DNA of 64,000 nucleotides from Chloroflexota bacterium (GTDB lineage Bacteria > Chloroflexota > Anaerolineae > Aggregatilineales > Phototrophicaceae): the NCBI GenBank assembly GCA_020161935.1, contig JAIUNI010000003.1, forward strand, positions 434,001-498,000. Direction: 5' to 3'. The notes under the pieces are model-generated. The model saw only the letters and a program-made list of their open reading frames with translations, was not told the DNA's origin and made no database searches. Positions 26,918-35,717 of the stretch are shown one piece after another; the stretch's first letter is position 1, and the number at the start of each line of letters is the position of its first letter. Position numbers and translations under genes: made by a program.

Positions 26918-28042
26918 ATGACCAATCGCATCCCCTTCACCTCTGCTGCGCTGCTGGCTTTGTTGAGCTTATTTTTGGTTGCTGCTCCCATACTGGCGCA
27001 AGACCCAACGCCCACGCCACTGGCGCTTGGCCCGACGATGACCAGCTTGCGGTCGCGCAATCAATTGACCTGTGGTGTGAATCAGGATGCGCTTGGTTTA
27101 GGCTATCTTGACCCGAACTCCGGCGATGTAGTCGGCTTGCAGGTTGACCTGTGCCGTGCGTTAGCGGCGGCGTTGTTCGGTGACGCGGCGGCGGTACAGT
27201 TCCCCCCGTATTCCAGTACAACCTCGGCGATGAACGCGCTGAAATCCGGCGAGGTGGATTTGCTCATTCGGGATGTCCCGTGGACGTTCAGCCAAGATGC
27301 GTCCGGGTTGGAATTCGGCCCGCCGATTTTCTATACCGGACAGGGCATTATGGTACAGGCCGAAGGTGGCGCGACGACATGGAACGAACTGAATAGCAAG
27401 ACCGTTTGCGTGGTCGCTGCCAGCACCGCCGAAGCCGAAATTCCGGCTGTGGCCGCCCGCCAGAACATTACCCTCCAGATCATTACCCCGGCTTCCGCAA
27501 CCTTGCAAGCCGCGTGGCAGAATTTACAGGATGGTCGCTGTGATGCGTTGAGTGCGGAACGGGTACAGCTTCTCATCTTGCAAAAGCGCTCGTCCGAGCC
27601 GCAGTCGTTTATCGTTTGGGACGCGCCCAATCAGGTCTATACACATGAGCCTTATGCCCCCGTGATGCGGAATGATGACGAACAGTGGGCCAATATCGTG
27701 CGCTGGACGATGTTAGGCTTGGTGCAGGCTGAACAGTTGGGTATCACCAGCGAAACGGTGGAAACCTATGTGCGGCAGGTGGTGAACGGCACCGCGGAAA
27801 CCGATGCCGTCTACCTTGAACGGGTTGGGCCGGAACGCGCCCGCTTCCTTGATCCGGTGTTCGGTCTTGGCGCACAGTTGGGCCTAGCGCCGGACTTCAT
27901 GCGCCCCGCGATTGTCGCAGTCGGTAACTACGGCGAGATTTATAACCGTCATTTCGGCGCTCAGGGCGATCTCACACTGCCACGCGGCTTGAATAACCTC
28001 GCGGACACGGGCGGCCTGATGTACGCCCCCGATTGGCGGTAA
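26918..28042 (+). CDS. amino-acid ABC transporter substrate-binding protein
   Basis: 374 residues with a signal peptide (ALLALLSLFLVAAPILAQ, likely cut after AQ). LTCGVNQDALGLGYLDPNSG near residue 50 and VVGLQVDLCRALAAALFGD near 71 are typical of the AapJ/BztA branch of family 3 binding proteins for general L-amino-acid uptake. GGLMYAPDWR at the end is also characteristic of that branch. It should bind amino acids outside the membrane. Permease and ATPase genes do not follow; two small genes and a phosphotransferase do, so the transporter partners lie elsewhere. Confidence 0.9.
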   Translation: MTNRIPFTSAALLALLSLFLVAAPILAQDPTPTPLALGPTMTSLRSRNQLTCGVNQDALGLGYLDPNSGDVVGLQVDLCRALAAALFGDAAAVQFPPYSSTTSAMNALKSGEVDLLIRDVPWTFSQDASGLEFGPPIFYTGQGIMVQAEGGATTWNELNSKTVCVVAASTAEAEIPAVAARQNITLQIITPASATLQAAWQNLQDGRCDALSAERVQLLILQKRSSEPQSFIVWDAPNQVYTHEPYAPVMRNDDEQWANIVRWTMLGLVQAEQLGITSETVETYVRQVVNGTAETDAVYLERVGPERARFLDPVFGLGAQLGLAPDFMRPAIVAVGNYGEIYNRHFGAQGDLTLPRGLNNLADTGGLMYAPDWR

Positions 28043-28051
28043 TGGCGGAGA

Positions 28052-28288
28052 ATGCCTACCGTTATTCGTGAAGATGGTTACACAATACGCATTTACTTAA
28101 ACGATCACATACCGGCTCATGTGCATGTACTGAAGGCGGAAAAGGAAGCCCGCATTACACTGGTTGATCTTAAAGTGATGGATAGTATTGAGTTCACATC
28201 TAAGGAACTCAAAAGAGCGATTGAAATCATTGAAGAACATCAGGATGAATTACTCAAAATCTGGGATACCTACCACGAAGAACGTTAA
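28052..28288 (+). CDS. DUF4160 domain protein
   Basis: 78 residues. The order GYTIRIYLNDHIPAHVHVLK, then EARITLVDLK and a C-terminal ELKRAIEIIEEHQDELLKIW helix, is diagnostic of DUF4160. It is paired with a DUF2442 gene 18 bp downstream, a pairing seen widely in bacteria and sometimes proposed to act as a toxin-antitoxin-like unit; the biochemical role is not established. GGAG lies only one base from the ATG, so initiation may be weak or reinitiate from the binding-protein gene. Confidence 0.85.
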   Translation: MPTVIREDGYTIRIYLNDHIPAHVHVLKAEKEARITLVDLKVMDSIEFTSKELKRAIEIIEEHQDELLKIWDTYHEER

Positions 28289-28306
28289 ACCAATAGGAGT
28301 TTTTTG

Positions 28307-28570
28307 ATGAGTGGGAAATTTCAAGAAAAAGATCGACCCGTATCCGTCTCTATTGGAGATGGTTTAGTATCCGTCACTTTGGCCGATGGACGTATCATTA
28401 GCAACCCGCTTGATTGGCATCCGTGGTTGGCTTCTGCGACTCCTCAGCAGCAAACGAATGTCGAGTATCATGCCTTTAGTGTGGACTGGCCTGATTTAGA
28501 TGAAGGGCTTGATATTCAAGGGATGCTACAGGGGATTCGGCCTATCTCAGCTTTACATTCGGTTTCATAA
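28307..28570 (+). CDS. DUF2442 domain protein
   Basis: 87 residues from the ATG at 28307 with AGGAG seven bases upstream; an in-frame TTG at 28304 is rejected. VSVSIGDGLVSVTLADGRII near residue 11, NPLDWHPWLASAT, and VDWPDLDEGLDIQGMLQG near 65 match DUF2442. It forms a gene pair with the DUF4160 gene. Function unknown. Confidence 0.85.
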   Translation: MSGKFQEKDRPVSVSIGDGLVSVTLADGRIISNPLDWHPWLASATPQQQTNVEYHAFSVDWPDLDEGLDIQGMLQGIRPISALHSVS

Positions 28571-28584
28571 AGATTGAACTTGCG

Positions 28585-29535
28585 ATGATTGACTTTTCCG
28601 CACTGGCGAACCATCAAGATATGCTGTCGCCGGGGTCGCCAGAGGTCGCGCAGTTACGGGCAGATGCGGTGATGCTGCTCACCGAAATTGATGCACGGGA
28701 AAACCTGCAAACGCAGAAAGTGATCCCGCTGCCAGCGGGCATGTGGAACGCGCTCTACCGGCTCGAACCGTCCGGTTTAGTCGTCAAACTCTCGGCGAAT
28801 GACAACGACTTTGAGGTCAATTTCCTGCGCCAAGCCGCCGCGCTTGGTGTACCCGCGCCGCAGGTGTTGGGGGCGGGGCGGGTGCAGCACCCGACTCTTG
28901 CCGAAGCCACCTACTTCCTGATGACCTATATCCCCAACAGTATCAACGCTTGGCCGCTGGTACATGGTCAAAAAGCCATGCAGCCCGATAACGTTGAACA
29001 ACTTGGGGCCGACCTCGGACGGGTTTTGGCGCGGTTGCACAGCGTACCGTTGGGGTATATCACACGCTTCGGGACGCGGGTGGAGTCGTGGCAGGAAACA
29101 CTGACCGACGGTTTCAGCCCCAATTGGGATGACCCGCAGCCCAACGCTTTGTTTGATGACAAACTCCTGCCGATCTTCAAGCGTATCCTCGCGCAGACCG
29201 ATTACTTCGGCTTCAAAGAGGGTGCGCTCATTCACGGCGACTTAAACCTGAGTAATGTGCTGGTGGATGCCCAAACCCACCAACTGAGCGCCATCCTCGA
29301 CCCCGGTGGTTACGCCGGAATGCCGATGTTTGATCTGGCTTATGCCGCGATGCCGTGGGACTACGGGTGGGCATTTCATCAGGCGATGCTGGCAAGTTAC
29401 CGCGAACAGGCCGACGATTTTGATGCTGCACTTTTTTATGCCTCAACGCTGGTGGTGGCGTACCGGCATAACCGCTTTCATATGCAGGATGTAAAAGCCT
29501 CCATTTTCGCCGATATACTCCCGCACCTCGGTTGA
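28585..29535 (+). CDS. APH-family phosphotransferase
   Basis: 316 residues. The ATP-binding start is MWNALYRLEPSGLVVKLSAN near residue 53. The catalytic loop HGDLNLSNVLVD lies near 215 and the metal-binding ILDPGGYAGMPMFDLAY near 233, where the usual Asp-Trp/Phe-E pattern is replaced by DPGGYAG. It resembles aminoglycoside or homoserine-type small-molecule kinases; the substrate is not evident. It is the last gene of the run that starts with the amino-acid binding protein. It is not closely similar to the phosphotransferase at 7.2-8.1 kb. Confidence 0.85.
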   Translation: MIDFSALANHQDMLSPGSPEVAQLRADAVMLLTEIDARENLQTQKVIPLPAGMWNALYRLEPSGLVVKLSANDNDFEVNFLRQAAALGVPAPQVLGAGRVQHPTLAEATYFLMTYIPNSINAWPLVHGQKAMQPDNVEQLGADLGRVLARLHSVPLGYITRFGTRVESWQETLTDGFSPNWDDPQPNALFDDKLLPIFKRILAQTDYFGFKEGALIHGDLNLSNVLVDAQTHQLSAILDPGGYAGMPMFDLAYAAMPWDYGWAFHQAMLASYREQADDFDAALFYASTLVVAYRHNRFHMQDVKASIFADILPHLG

Positions 29536-29653
29536 CCACTATTTGTCATGTATTCAATCCTTTGAAGATCCTCTAAACATTAATTGTTGAAAATAGTAAA
29601 CCCCCTTACGCTAAATCTACAACAGGTTTTCATTAAGGAGGATTACAATACTT

Positions 29654-30304
29654 ATGAGGCGAATTGCTTGTAACCTTGTCATGCTCATCGTTCTCGGTGT
29701 GTTCCTCACAGGGAATGCGCTCGCGGATGACGGACGCATCAACCGCACACCTTATCATTTCGGTGGCGATACGCTGTACTGCAACGAAGAAGAAGGCTGC
29801 ACGCTGCTTAATATGCAAGGTCGTGATCTCTGGAACTGGCCGCAGCCTGATATTGCCACCGCGTTTGCCGCTGTCGACCAAACAGGTGTCAACACGCTAG
29901 TTGGCACGGGTGAAGGCACGTATGGGCCGATGCAGCTATGGGCAGTTTCGCCGGACGTGACAACCGGTAACAACACCTTATGCTTAATTGGATACGACGA
30001 GTGGGGCAAGCAGAACGATATGTGTTTCCAAGTCACGCCGGATTGGATTTTCCTCCAAGCGCCACTGCCCGTTCCCGCGCCGGTTGTGGTGCAGGACGAC
30101 ACAACGATTATCACACCGACACCAACTAAACCTGTGGCGGATTGCAGCATGTGGAGCGTTGGGGATACCGTCAAACTGATTACGGGCGATTTCACGACTG
30201 CTGGACCGATCATTGCCATTGACTCTGGCGCAGGTACCGTGACGGTTGGTAGAAGACCGCCATACACTGCCGGATGTGATGAGGTCGAACTGACGTTGAC
30301 ATAG
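29654..30304 (+). CDS. secreted protein of unknown function
   Basis: 216 residues. A signal peptide is clear (RRIACNLVMLIVLGVFLTGN, cleaved near ALA-DD). The mature part has four cysteines in the first half (YCNEEEGC, TLCLIG, DMCFQV), a Pro/Thr linker TPTPTKPVAD near 155, and a C-terminal module (GDTVKLITGDFTTAGPIIAI) resembling a small SH3-like barrel. A strong GGAGG lies 12 bases upstream of the ATG. I do not recognise a named family. It is exported and probably acts at the cell surface. Confidence 0.75.
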   Translation: MRRIACNLVMLIVLGVFLTGNALADDGRINRTPYHFGGDTLYCNEEEGCTLLNMQGRDLWNWPQPDIATAFAAVDQTGVNTLVGTGEGTYGPMQLWAVSPDVTTGNNTLCLIGYDEWGKQNDMCFQVTPDWIFLQAPLPVPAPVVVQDDTTIITPTPTKPVADCSMWSVGDTVKLITGDFTTAGPIIAIDSGAGTVTVGRRPPYTAGCDEVELTLT

Positions 30305-30331
30305 CACGGCTTTTTATGAAGCATCAGAATC

Positions 30332-30360
30332 AAAAGGCGTACTGTGGGGTACGCCTTTTA
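30332..30360. terminator. bidirectional Rho-independent terminator
   Basis: AAAAGGCGTAC, a 6-nt loop, and GTACGCCTTTT make a perfect stem flanked by an A-run and a T-run. It lies between the convergent secreted-protein gene and the ScyD/ScyE-like gene and can serve both. A near-identical stem core (GGCGT...ACGCC) is used at 31846-31872. Confidence 0.8.
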
Positions 30361-30394
30361 AGATCATCGCGTGGCACTAATTACTGGCTGTGCA

Positions 30395-31639
30395 TTAAGC
30401 CGGAACGGTCGCCTCGGCGGTGGCTTCGCTTGTCGCTTCTGCGGTCGCCTCAACCGTGGCTTCTGGCGTGACCTCACTTGTGGCCTCAGCGGTTGATTCA
30501 ACGGTCGCTTCCGGTGTTACATCAGGTGTCGCTTCGGCGGCAGGTTGGGTTGCATCCGCAGTGGCTTCCGCCGTGCCTTCAGCGGTTGGTGCAGTGCCAG
30601 AACCGGTTGGAACCCGTACGACAGCCCCCGTTCCCGGTTCGACAAATGCCGAGTTGATCGATACCACCCATGAACCATCTGGCGCTTGGGCGAGGCCGTA
30701 AGGGAAGTTTAGTCCGGTCAGCAGCGGCGTAACCGCATCAGTAGTCACAACCACCACCTGACCACTGTCCGGCAGCCAACCGGTATCCCCAAAGCCGCTG
30801 GCAAACTCGACCGCGTATACGGTTCCATCGTCACCAACGTGGACATCCGTAACACCGGTCAAATTGCCGTAGGTTTCGACCAGTTCACCCGCTGCCGTCC
30901 AGCGTTCAATGCGTGCGCTGCCGGTCGCGAACGGGAACGAACTCAGGAATCCGACATAAACGTCACCTTCCGGGCCAACCGCGACGGCTGAAGGTACGGG
31001 CAAATCGTCCCATACATGGAACAGGGTGGGTTCCCCATCCCCCTCGACCGTGTAAAGCGCGTTACCGCTGGCATCAAGGATGTACCATGTCGTACCGTCA
31101 TAGGCGATATCAATCGGGTTGGAAGCGAGGTCGTCGCCATCCGGGTTGGTGCTGTCCTCGACTGCGCCGATGTCGATGAAGCGCTGCTCGGTTAAACTCG
31201 AATCGAGAATTTGCACACCGCGCGTCGGTGTGCCATCAATGTCGGTGGGGCCGCCGACCACGACGGCAAACAAACCTTCATCAGTGTCGGGATTATCGTC
31301 TACCCAAACCGCGTTCACACCTACAACATTGTTGAAGGCTTCCACGCTGGGCAGATTTTCGACAAGCGGCTGGGGTTCGCTACCCATGTTTGCCACGGTT
31401 GAAACGCGGGCGGTCGTGCCGTACAGCACAGGGTTGCCGCCGGCATCTGTCACTTGGGTGTCGCCACCCGTTCCCGCCTCGGCAATGTAAAGCGTTCCAT
31501 CACTGCCGTAGCTGAGTAAACGCGGATTGTTCAAGCCGGATGCGACGGTTTCAAGTTCGGATTGTCCAAATACGGGGAGTGATAGCGCTGCGGTGGAGAT
31601 CAATAGGGTAAGGATAATTACGGCTTTGGTCTTCATCAT
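30395..31639 (-). CDS. ScyD/ScyE family secreted beta-propeller protein
   Basis: 414 residues. A signal peptide (VIILTLLISTAALSLPVFGQ) is followed by the family start LETVASGLNNPRLLSYGSDG and then LYIAEAGTGGDTQV. NHL-like propeller repeats run to about residue 340 (DGTTWYILDASGNALYTVEG, GPEGDVYVGF, DDGTVYAVEFASGFG). The last 70 residues are a low-complexity Glu/Ala/Thr tail of repeated EATAEAT/EATPE units that may act as a stalk. The family was named from the scytonemin cluster of cyanobacteria, but distant members in heterotrophs have unknown roles. Extracellular. Confidence 0.82.
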   Translation of the reverse strand: MMKTKAVIILTLLISTAALSLPVFGQSELETVASGLNNPRLLSYGSDGTLYIAEAGTGGDTQVTDAGGNPVLYGTTARVSTVANMGSEPQPLVENLPSVEAFNNVVGVNAVWVDDNPDTDEGLFAVVVGGPTDIDGTPTRGVQILDSSLTEQRFIDIGAVEDSTNPDGDDLASNPIDIAYDGTTWYILDASGNALYTVEGDGEPTLFHVWDDLPVPSAVAVGPEGDVYVGFLSSFPFATGSARIERWTAAGELVETYGNLTGVTDVHVGDDGTVYAVEFASGFGDTGWLPDSGQVVVVTTDAVTPLLTGLNFPYGLAQAPDGSWVVSINSAFVEPGTGAVVRVPTGSGTAPTAEGTAEATADATQPAAEATPDVTPEATVESTAEATSEVTPEATVEATAEATSEATAEATVPA

Positions 31640-31845
31640 GTGCTGTCCTCTCTAATCTACCTGTCGTCCTGACGAATGTTGAACGCTTGAATTCAGAACA
31701 GATCGAAAAGCAATCAGCCTGCCACGATAGAGCGTACCGTAGGGTATCTGGTTAAGAACGTTATGGGGAGGGGCTGAGGAAAAAGTAAACGAATATCGAG
31801 GTTGTAACTTTATTGAGCTATAAAGTTTTGTGGTGACGAGCAATA

Positions 31846-31872
31846 TAAAAGGCGTACCATGTGGCACGCCTT
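31846..31872 (-). terminator. Rho-independent terminator of the META-domain gene
   Basis: On the minus strand AAAGGCGTGCC, a short loop and GGTACGCCTTTTATAT form a stem followed by a T-rich tract, just after the stop codon of the META-domain protein gene at 31895. Confidence 0.7.
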
Positions 31873-31894
31873 TATTGATTCACTCGCGTTTCGG

Positions 31895-33481
31895 TTATGC
31901 CTGACCGAACACCAGCAAGCCGTCGGGATAGACGATTTGCAGCGAACCGGCATCAACCGAGTATAGGTTTGCCGCTTGCAGAGCCGCGAGGTAAGCCGTC
32001 TCTTGGGCGGTCACTGCCGCGTCTGCACACGCCATCTCGGTCGTAACCAGCGGGCTAAAGGTCAGCGTATTCGTAGCGTAGACGAACGTGCCGGAGTACT
32101 GGTTACACCCCGCGCTGCCGCTGACACCCTGCGCTGTAAAGTCGAGCGTCACCGGTGCTTGCGGAAGGGCCGCGACCGGTGCGTCCGCCGGGCCGTAGCT
32201 CACGAGTACCCACTGGACACCCGCCAAGCCGCCGAGCGTCGGGTCTGTGTTGGAGGTCGGAACTTCCAATGTCGGCGGAACGGTCGCGACTGGTGCTTCG
32301 CCCGGTTGGAACACAATCTGTCCTTCGGGGTAGGTCAGCAGCAGTTGGTTTGCCTGAAGCTGGTAGCCGGTAACCGTTTGCAGTGCGCTCAGGTAAGTCA
32401 TTTCCTGCGTCATCAGCGGTTCTTCACAGGCGATCAGCGTACCGCCGATGTTGCTAAAGCTCATCGTCAGCGTGGTCGAGTCGTACTGGAATTGACCGAA
32501 GTAGCTGTTACAACCGGAGTTACCGCCGATACCTTCCGGCGAAAACAACAGGGTAATCGGGTTGTCGATAGTGACCGCGTTCGGGCCAATGCTGACCAAC
32601 TGCCAGTTCACACCTGCCAAACCACCCAGCGTCGGGTCGCTGCCTACTGCTGGATCGGTTGTCGCGACCGGCGGCACGGTCGGCTGCGCGGCGGGTGAGG
32701 TGTTAAAGCTGAATGACTGGATGAACGCAGCGGCGACATCCAGCGACGGTGTAAAGTCCGTTGGTTGGGCGCTGTTGAGTGTGCCGATGCTCTGGCTGAC
32801 GTAATCCGCATAAGTGGATTGGAACGTCTCGATGTTGAAGTCAGCGGGGACTTCTGCCGGGAACAGCGCCGTGTTCAGCTTGACAACGGCTGTGATATAG
32901 CGGCTGCCGTCCACGCTCACACCTTGAAAGGTATAGAAGAACTCGTTGCCGAGGAAGGGAGCCACATCCTGCCGGTACATGGTGATGTAGCCAATGCCGC
33001 GTACCGAAGCTGTTTCGATATACTGCGCCCGTGCGCGGATGGCTTGCCCCGCCGCTACGACCGGCACGAAAGGCAGCGTGTTCTGCGACAGGTCGGCTGA
33101 CATCGTCATAAATGGAGTCAGATCGGTTTGCTGCCCGACCAAGCCTTGCAGCGTGTCGTACTGCTGCTGGTAAGCCGGATACATGGCGAAATCGGCTGTG
33201 TTATACACGCGGATACCCATCGCCGCGTCGAAAAGGCTGGGCGTAGTATCCGAGTCAGACAGGGTGAATTGGACGTGCTTGACTTCCGCCATGCCCGCTG
33301 CATCCGGTGGGTCGCCCGCGTATGGGTCGATGTCAATATGGGTGGCTACCGTTGTGTCGTAGCTAAAGCTGAAACCGTCATAACCGACGGTCGCCGTTGT
33401 CGGAGACTGCGCGGCTGCGGGTAACACGACCAGCGCCGTGAGCGCCAGCAGTGCCGATAAAACCAAGAATCGGAGCTTCAT
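31895..33481 (-). CDS. secreted protein with two META domains
   Basis: 528 residues with a signal peptide (FLVLSALLALTALVVLPAAA). Residues about 25-265 are an unrecognised domain. Two META (HslJ-like) domains follow: the first from about 285 (LGGLAGVNWQLVSIGPN, then GNSGCNSYFGQF near 338) and the second from about 410 (LGGLAGVQWVLVSYGP, then GSAGCNQYSGTF near 463). Each keeps the GCN-Y pattern and a late ACE/ACA cysteine. META domains occur in envelope proteins, including the heat-shock protein HslJ; their exact function is unsettled. Its neighbour is another secreted protein on the same strand, 255 bp away. Confidence 0.88.
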   Translation of the reverse strand: MKLRFLVLSALLALTALVVLPAAAQSPTTATVGYDGFSFSYDTTVATHIDIDPYAGDPPDAAGMAEVKHVQFTLSDSDTTPSLFDAAMGIRVYNTADFAMYPAYQQQYDTLQGLVGQQTDLTPFMTMSADLSQNTLPFVPVVAAGQAIRARAQYIETASVRGIGYITMYRQDVAPFLGNEFFYTFQGVSVDGSRYITAVVKLNTALFPAEVPADFNIETFQSTYADYVSQSIGTLNSAQPTDFTPSLDVAAAFIQSFSFNTSPAAQPTVPPVATTDPAVGSDPTLGGLAGVNWQLVSIGPNAVTIDNPITLLFSPEGIGGNSGCNSYFGQFQYDSTTLTMSFSNIGGTLIACEEPLMTQEMTYLSALQTVTGYQLQANQLLLTYPEGQIVFQPGEAPVATVPPTLEVPTSNTDPTLGGLAGVQWVLVSYGPADAPVAALPQAPVTLDFTAQGVSGSAGCNQYSGTFVYATNTLTFSPLVTTEMACADAAVTAQETAYLAALQAANLYSVDAGSLQIVYPDGLLVFGQA

Positions 33482-33842
33482 ATTGGGTATTCCCCTTTCA
33501 CATAAGCTGTTAAAACGGTCGTACCTTACCTGTAACGAGGCGGTATTTCAATTGGCGTTACACCTATGTTTACCCCACGCCTCTGGTTTGTCTACCGTCC
33601 AATTGGCCTATAAATTTTTATATTGATGGCCTAAGCACAGGCCGTTCCTCCCTCAAATTCATGTGTGTTGGATGAGTGTCGCTAGCTGATGCGCGGTTAT
33701 TCACGAACCAGAGTCAACAAAATTAGCCATTTTCGCGAACCACCAATCCAAATTCTGCCTAGCTTACGTATACCTTTTGTCTATTTCTCTAAATCTCAGT
33801 AGAATTTTCTAAAAATTTGGTGCTAAAAGGGGGCCACTTATT
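33482..33842. other. 361-bp divergent intergenic region
   Basis: It separates the META-domain gene (minus) and the acyl ligase gene (plus) and must hold both promoters. I see a short GGCC...GGCC inverted repeat near 33627-33645 (GGCCTAAGCACAGGCC) but no gene, repeat family member or recognisable operator. Confidence 0.45.
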
Positions 33843-35600
33843 ATGCTCGTCGCGACACCCGGACAAATTCAGCAGTATACCGAACGCGGTTGGTGGGGGC
33901 AGGACAAACTTATCGACCTGTTCCTGCGAAATGTTCGGGCAAATCCCGATGCCATTGCGCTCGTTGATCCGGCGAACCGGAGCGAATTTACCAACGGCGC
34001 GTTTACACGCTTGACCTATGCCGACCTGCTCACGGCGGTTGATCGCCTCGCCAGCGGCCTATTGGTAGACGGTATAGGTAAAGATGATATTGTGATGGTG
34101 CAGCTCCCGAATATCGTTGAGTTAGTCGAGGTCTATTTAGCAGTATCCCGCATCGGCGCGATCATTAGTCCCGTACCTGTGCAGTACCGCACCCACGAAC
34201 TGCGGCAGGTCATCGGCATTACCCAGCCGAAGGGGTTCATCACCACGACCAACTTCATGAACACCAACTACGTCGAGATGCTGCAAACCCTGCTGCCGGA
34301 TTTCCCCGGCATCCAGACAGTGATCGCACTTGGCGACTCGCTGCCGGAGGGTATTGTTTCCTTCACCGAACGCCTCTCCCAACCGCATGATGCCGCCGCG
34401 CTCGAAGCCTACATCGCCGCGAATCCAGTGGATGCCAACGAAGCCTTTACGATTTGTTGGACATCCGGCACCGAGGCCGAACCGAAAGGGGTGCCGCGCA
34501 GCCACAACCATTGGATCACCATCGCTGCCGCAACGGTCGATGCCGCGCAGTTGGCGCAGGGCTGCACGGTGTTGAACCCCTTCCCGCTGATTAATATGTC
34601 GGCGATTGGCGGGATGCTCGTGCCGTGGCTGATGACGGGCGGCAAGATGGTCATGCACCAACCGCTGAACCTGCCGGTGTTCCTACAGCAGATGGGGCAG
34701 GAAAAGGTCAACTACACGGTCGCGCCGCCAGTGCTGATGAACCTGCTGCTGCTCAAACCCGCGCTGCTGGAAAACGCCGACCTGAGCAGCGTCACCTGCA
34801 TCGGTTCGGGTTCAGCGCCTCTTACGCCGTGGATGACGACCCAATGGAAAGAGAAGTACGAGATCGACGTGCTAAACTTCTTCGGCTCGAACGAAGGGAC
34901 GAGCTTCGTCGCCGCGCCGGTCGATATTGCCGATCCTGCCGAACGCGCCCGCTTCTTCCCGCGTTATGGTGTTCCCGGTCACAAATGGTCGCTGCGGTTC
35001 GCGGACGGCATCAGCACCAAACTCATCGACCCGATCACCCATGAGGTGATTACCGAACCCGGCATCCCCGGCGAGATGGTGATTAAGAGTCCCGCCGTGT
35101 TCAATGGCTATTATGACCGGCCGGACATGACCGAAAAAGCCTTCGATAGGGACGGTTATTTTTACACGGGTGACTTGTTCGCGATTGATGGTGAAAGTGA
35201 ATTGAACCGCTACCGTTTCGTCGGTCGCTTGAAGGACATTATCATTCGCGCGGGGATGAAGATCGCGCCGGAGGAACTCGAAAATTTGCTGACCGAGTTT
35301 CCGAAGGTTGCCGAAGTCTCGGTGCTGGGTGTGCCGGATCGGCGCATCGGCGAGGAGCAGGTGTTTGTGGTCGTCGTCCCCAAGCCGGATATGCAGCTAA
35401 CCCTTTCCGAACTGGTCGACTTCCTCAAGACCAAAGACATCGCCGCCTATAAGATGCCCAAGAAGCTGGTGACGGTTGCCGCCCTGCCGCGTAATCCGGT
35501 GGGCAAGGTGCTGAAGCGCGTCCTCAAGGAAAAGATTCAGGCCGCCCTCGCCGAGCCGCACATCATCCACGAGCACGAAGAAATGGCGCTGCCTGTCTAA
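33843..35600 (+). CDS. AMP-forming acyl ligase (cyclohexanecarboxylate/DHB-ligase-like)
   Basis: 585 residues, somewhat longer than the two other synthetases in the window. The P-loop is CWTSGTEAEPKGVPRSHNHW near residue 209, with Glu-Ala replacing the usual TG. Further motifs are FFGSNEGT near 345, FVGRLKDIIIRAGMKIAPEE near 460 and the terminal NPVGKVLKRVLKE. The GMKI form and the overall layout resemble cyclohexanecarboxylate-CoA and 2,3-dihydroxybenzoate-AMP ligases rather than fatty-acid ligases, so an aromatic or alicyclic acid is a plausible substrate. A GGGGG tract is the only candidate ribosome-binding site. No pathway partner is adjacent. Confidence 0.9.
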   Translation: MLVATPGQIQQYTERGWWGQDKLIDLFLRNVRANPDAIALVDPANRSEFTNGAFTRLTYADLLTAVDRLASGLLVDGIGKDDIVMVQLPNIVELVEVYLAVSRIGAIISPVPVQYRTHELRQVIGITQPKGFITTTNFMNTNYVEMLQTLLPDFPGIQTVIALGDSLPEGIVSFTERLSQPHDAAALEAYIAANPVDANEAFTICWTSGTEAEPKGVPRSHNHWITIAAATVDAAQLAQGCTVLNPFPLINMSAIGGMLVPWLMTGGKMVMHQPLNLPVFLQQMGQEKVNYTVAPPVLMNLLLLKPALLENADLSSVTCIGSGSAPLTPWMTTQWKEKYEIDVLNFFGSNEGTSFVAAPVDIADPAERARFFPRYGVPGHKWSLRFADGISTKLIDPITHEVITEPGIPGEMVIKSPAVFNGYYDRPDMTEKAFDRDGYFYTGDLFAIDGESELNRYRFVGRLKDIIIRAGMKIAPEELENLLTEFPKVAEVSVLGVPDRRIGEEQVFVVVVPKPDMQLTLSELVDFLKTKDIAAYKMPKKLVTVAALPRNPVGKVLKRVLKEKIQAALAEPHIIHEHEEMALPV

Positions 35601-35663
35601 ATCATCTATAGATTAAAGTGGGTGTTTCTTGTAGAGAATCTTCTGAAATCCTCAAGTCTTGTT

Positions 35664-35706
35664 CCCCTCCCTGTTACTACGGGGAGGGGTTAGGGGTGGG
35701 GTCGAA
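35664..35706 (+). repeat. G/C-rich repeat (CCCCTCC...GGGGAGGGG type)
   Basis: CCCCTCCCTGTTACTACGGG GAGGGG followed by TTAGGGGTGGGGTCGAA. The copy at 53135-53176 differs by only a base or two. It lies between the convergent acyl ligase and M24 peptidase genes. Confidence 0.75.
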
Positions 35707-35717
35707 AGGCTTCCCCT

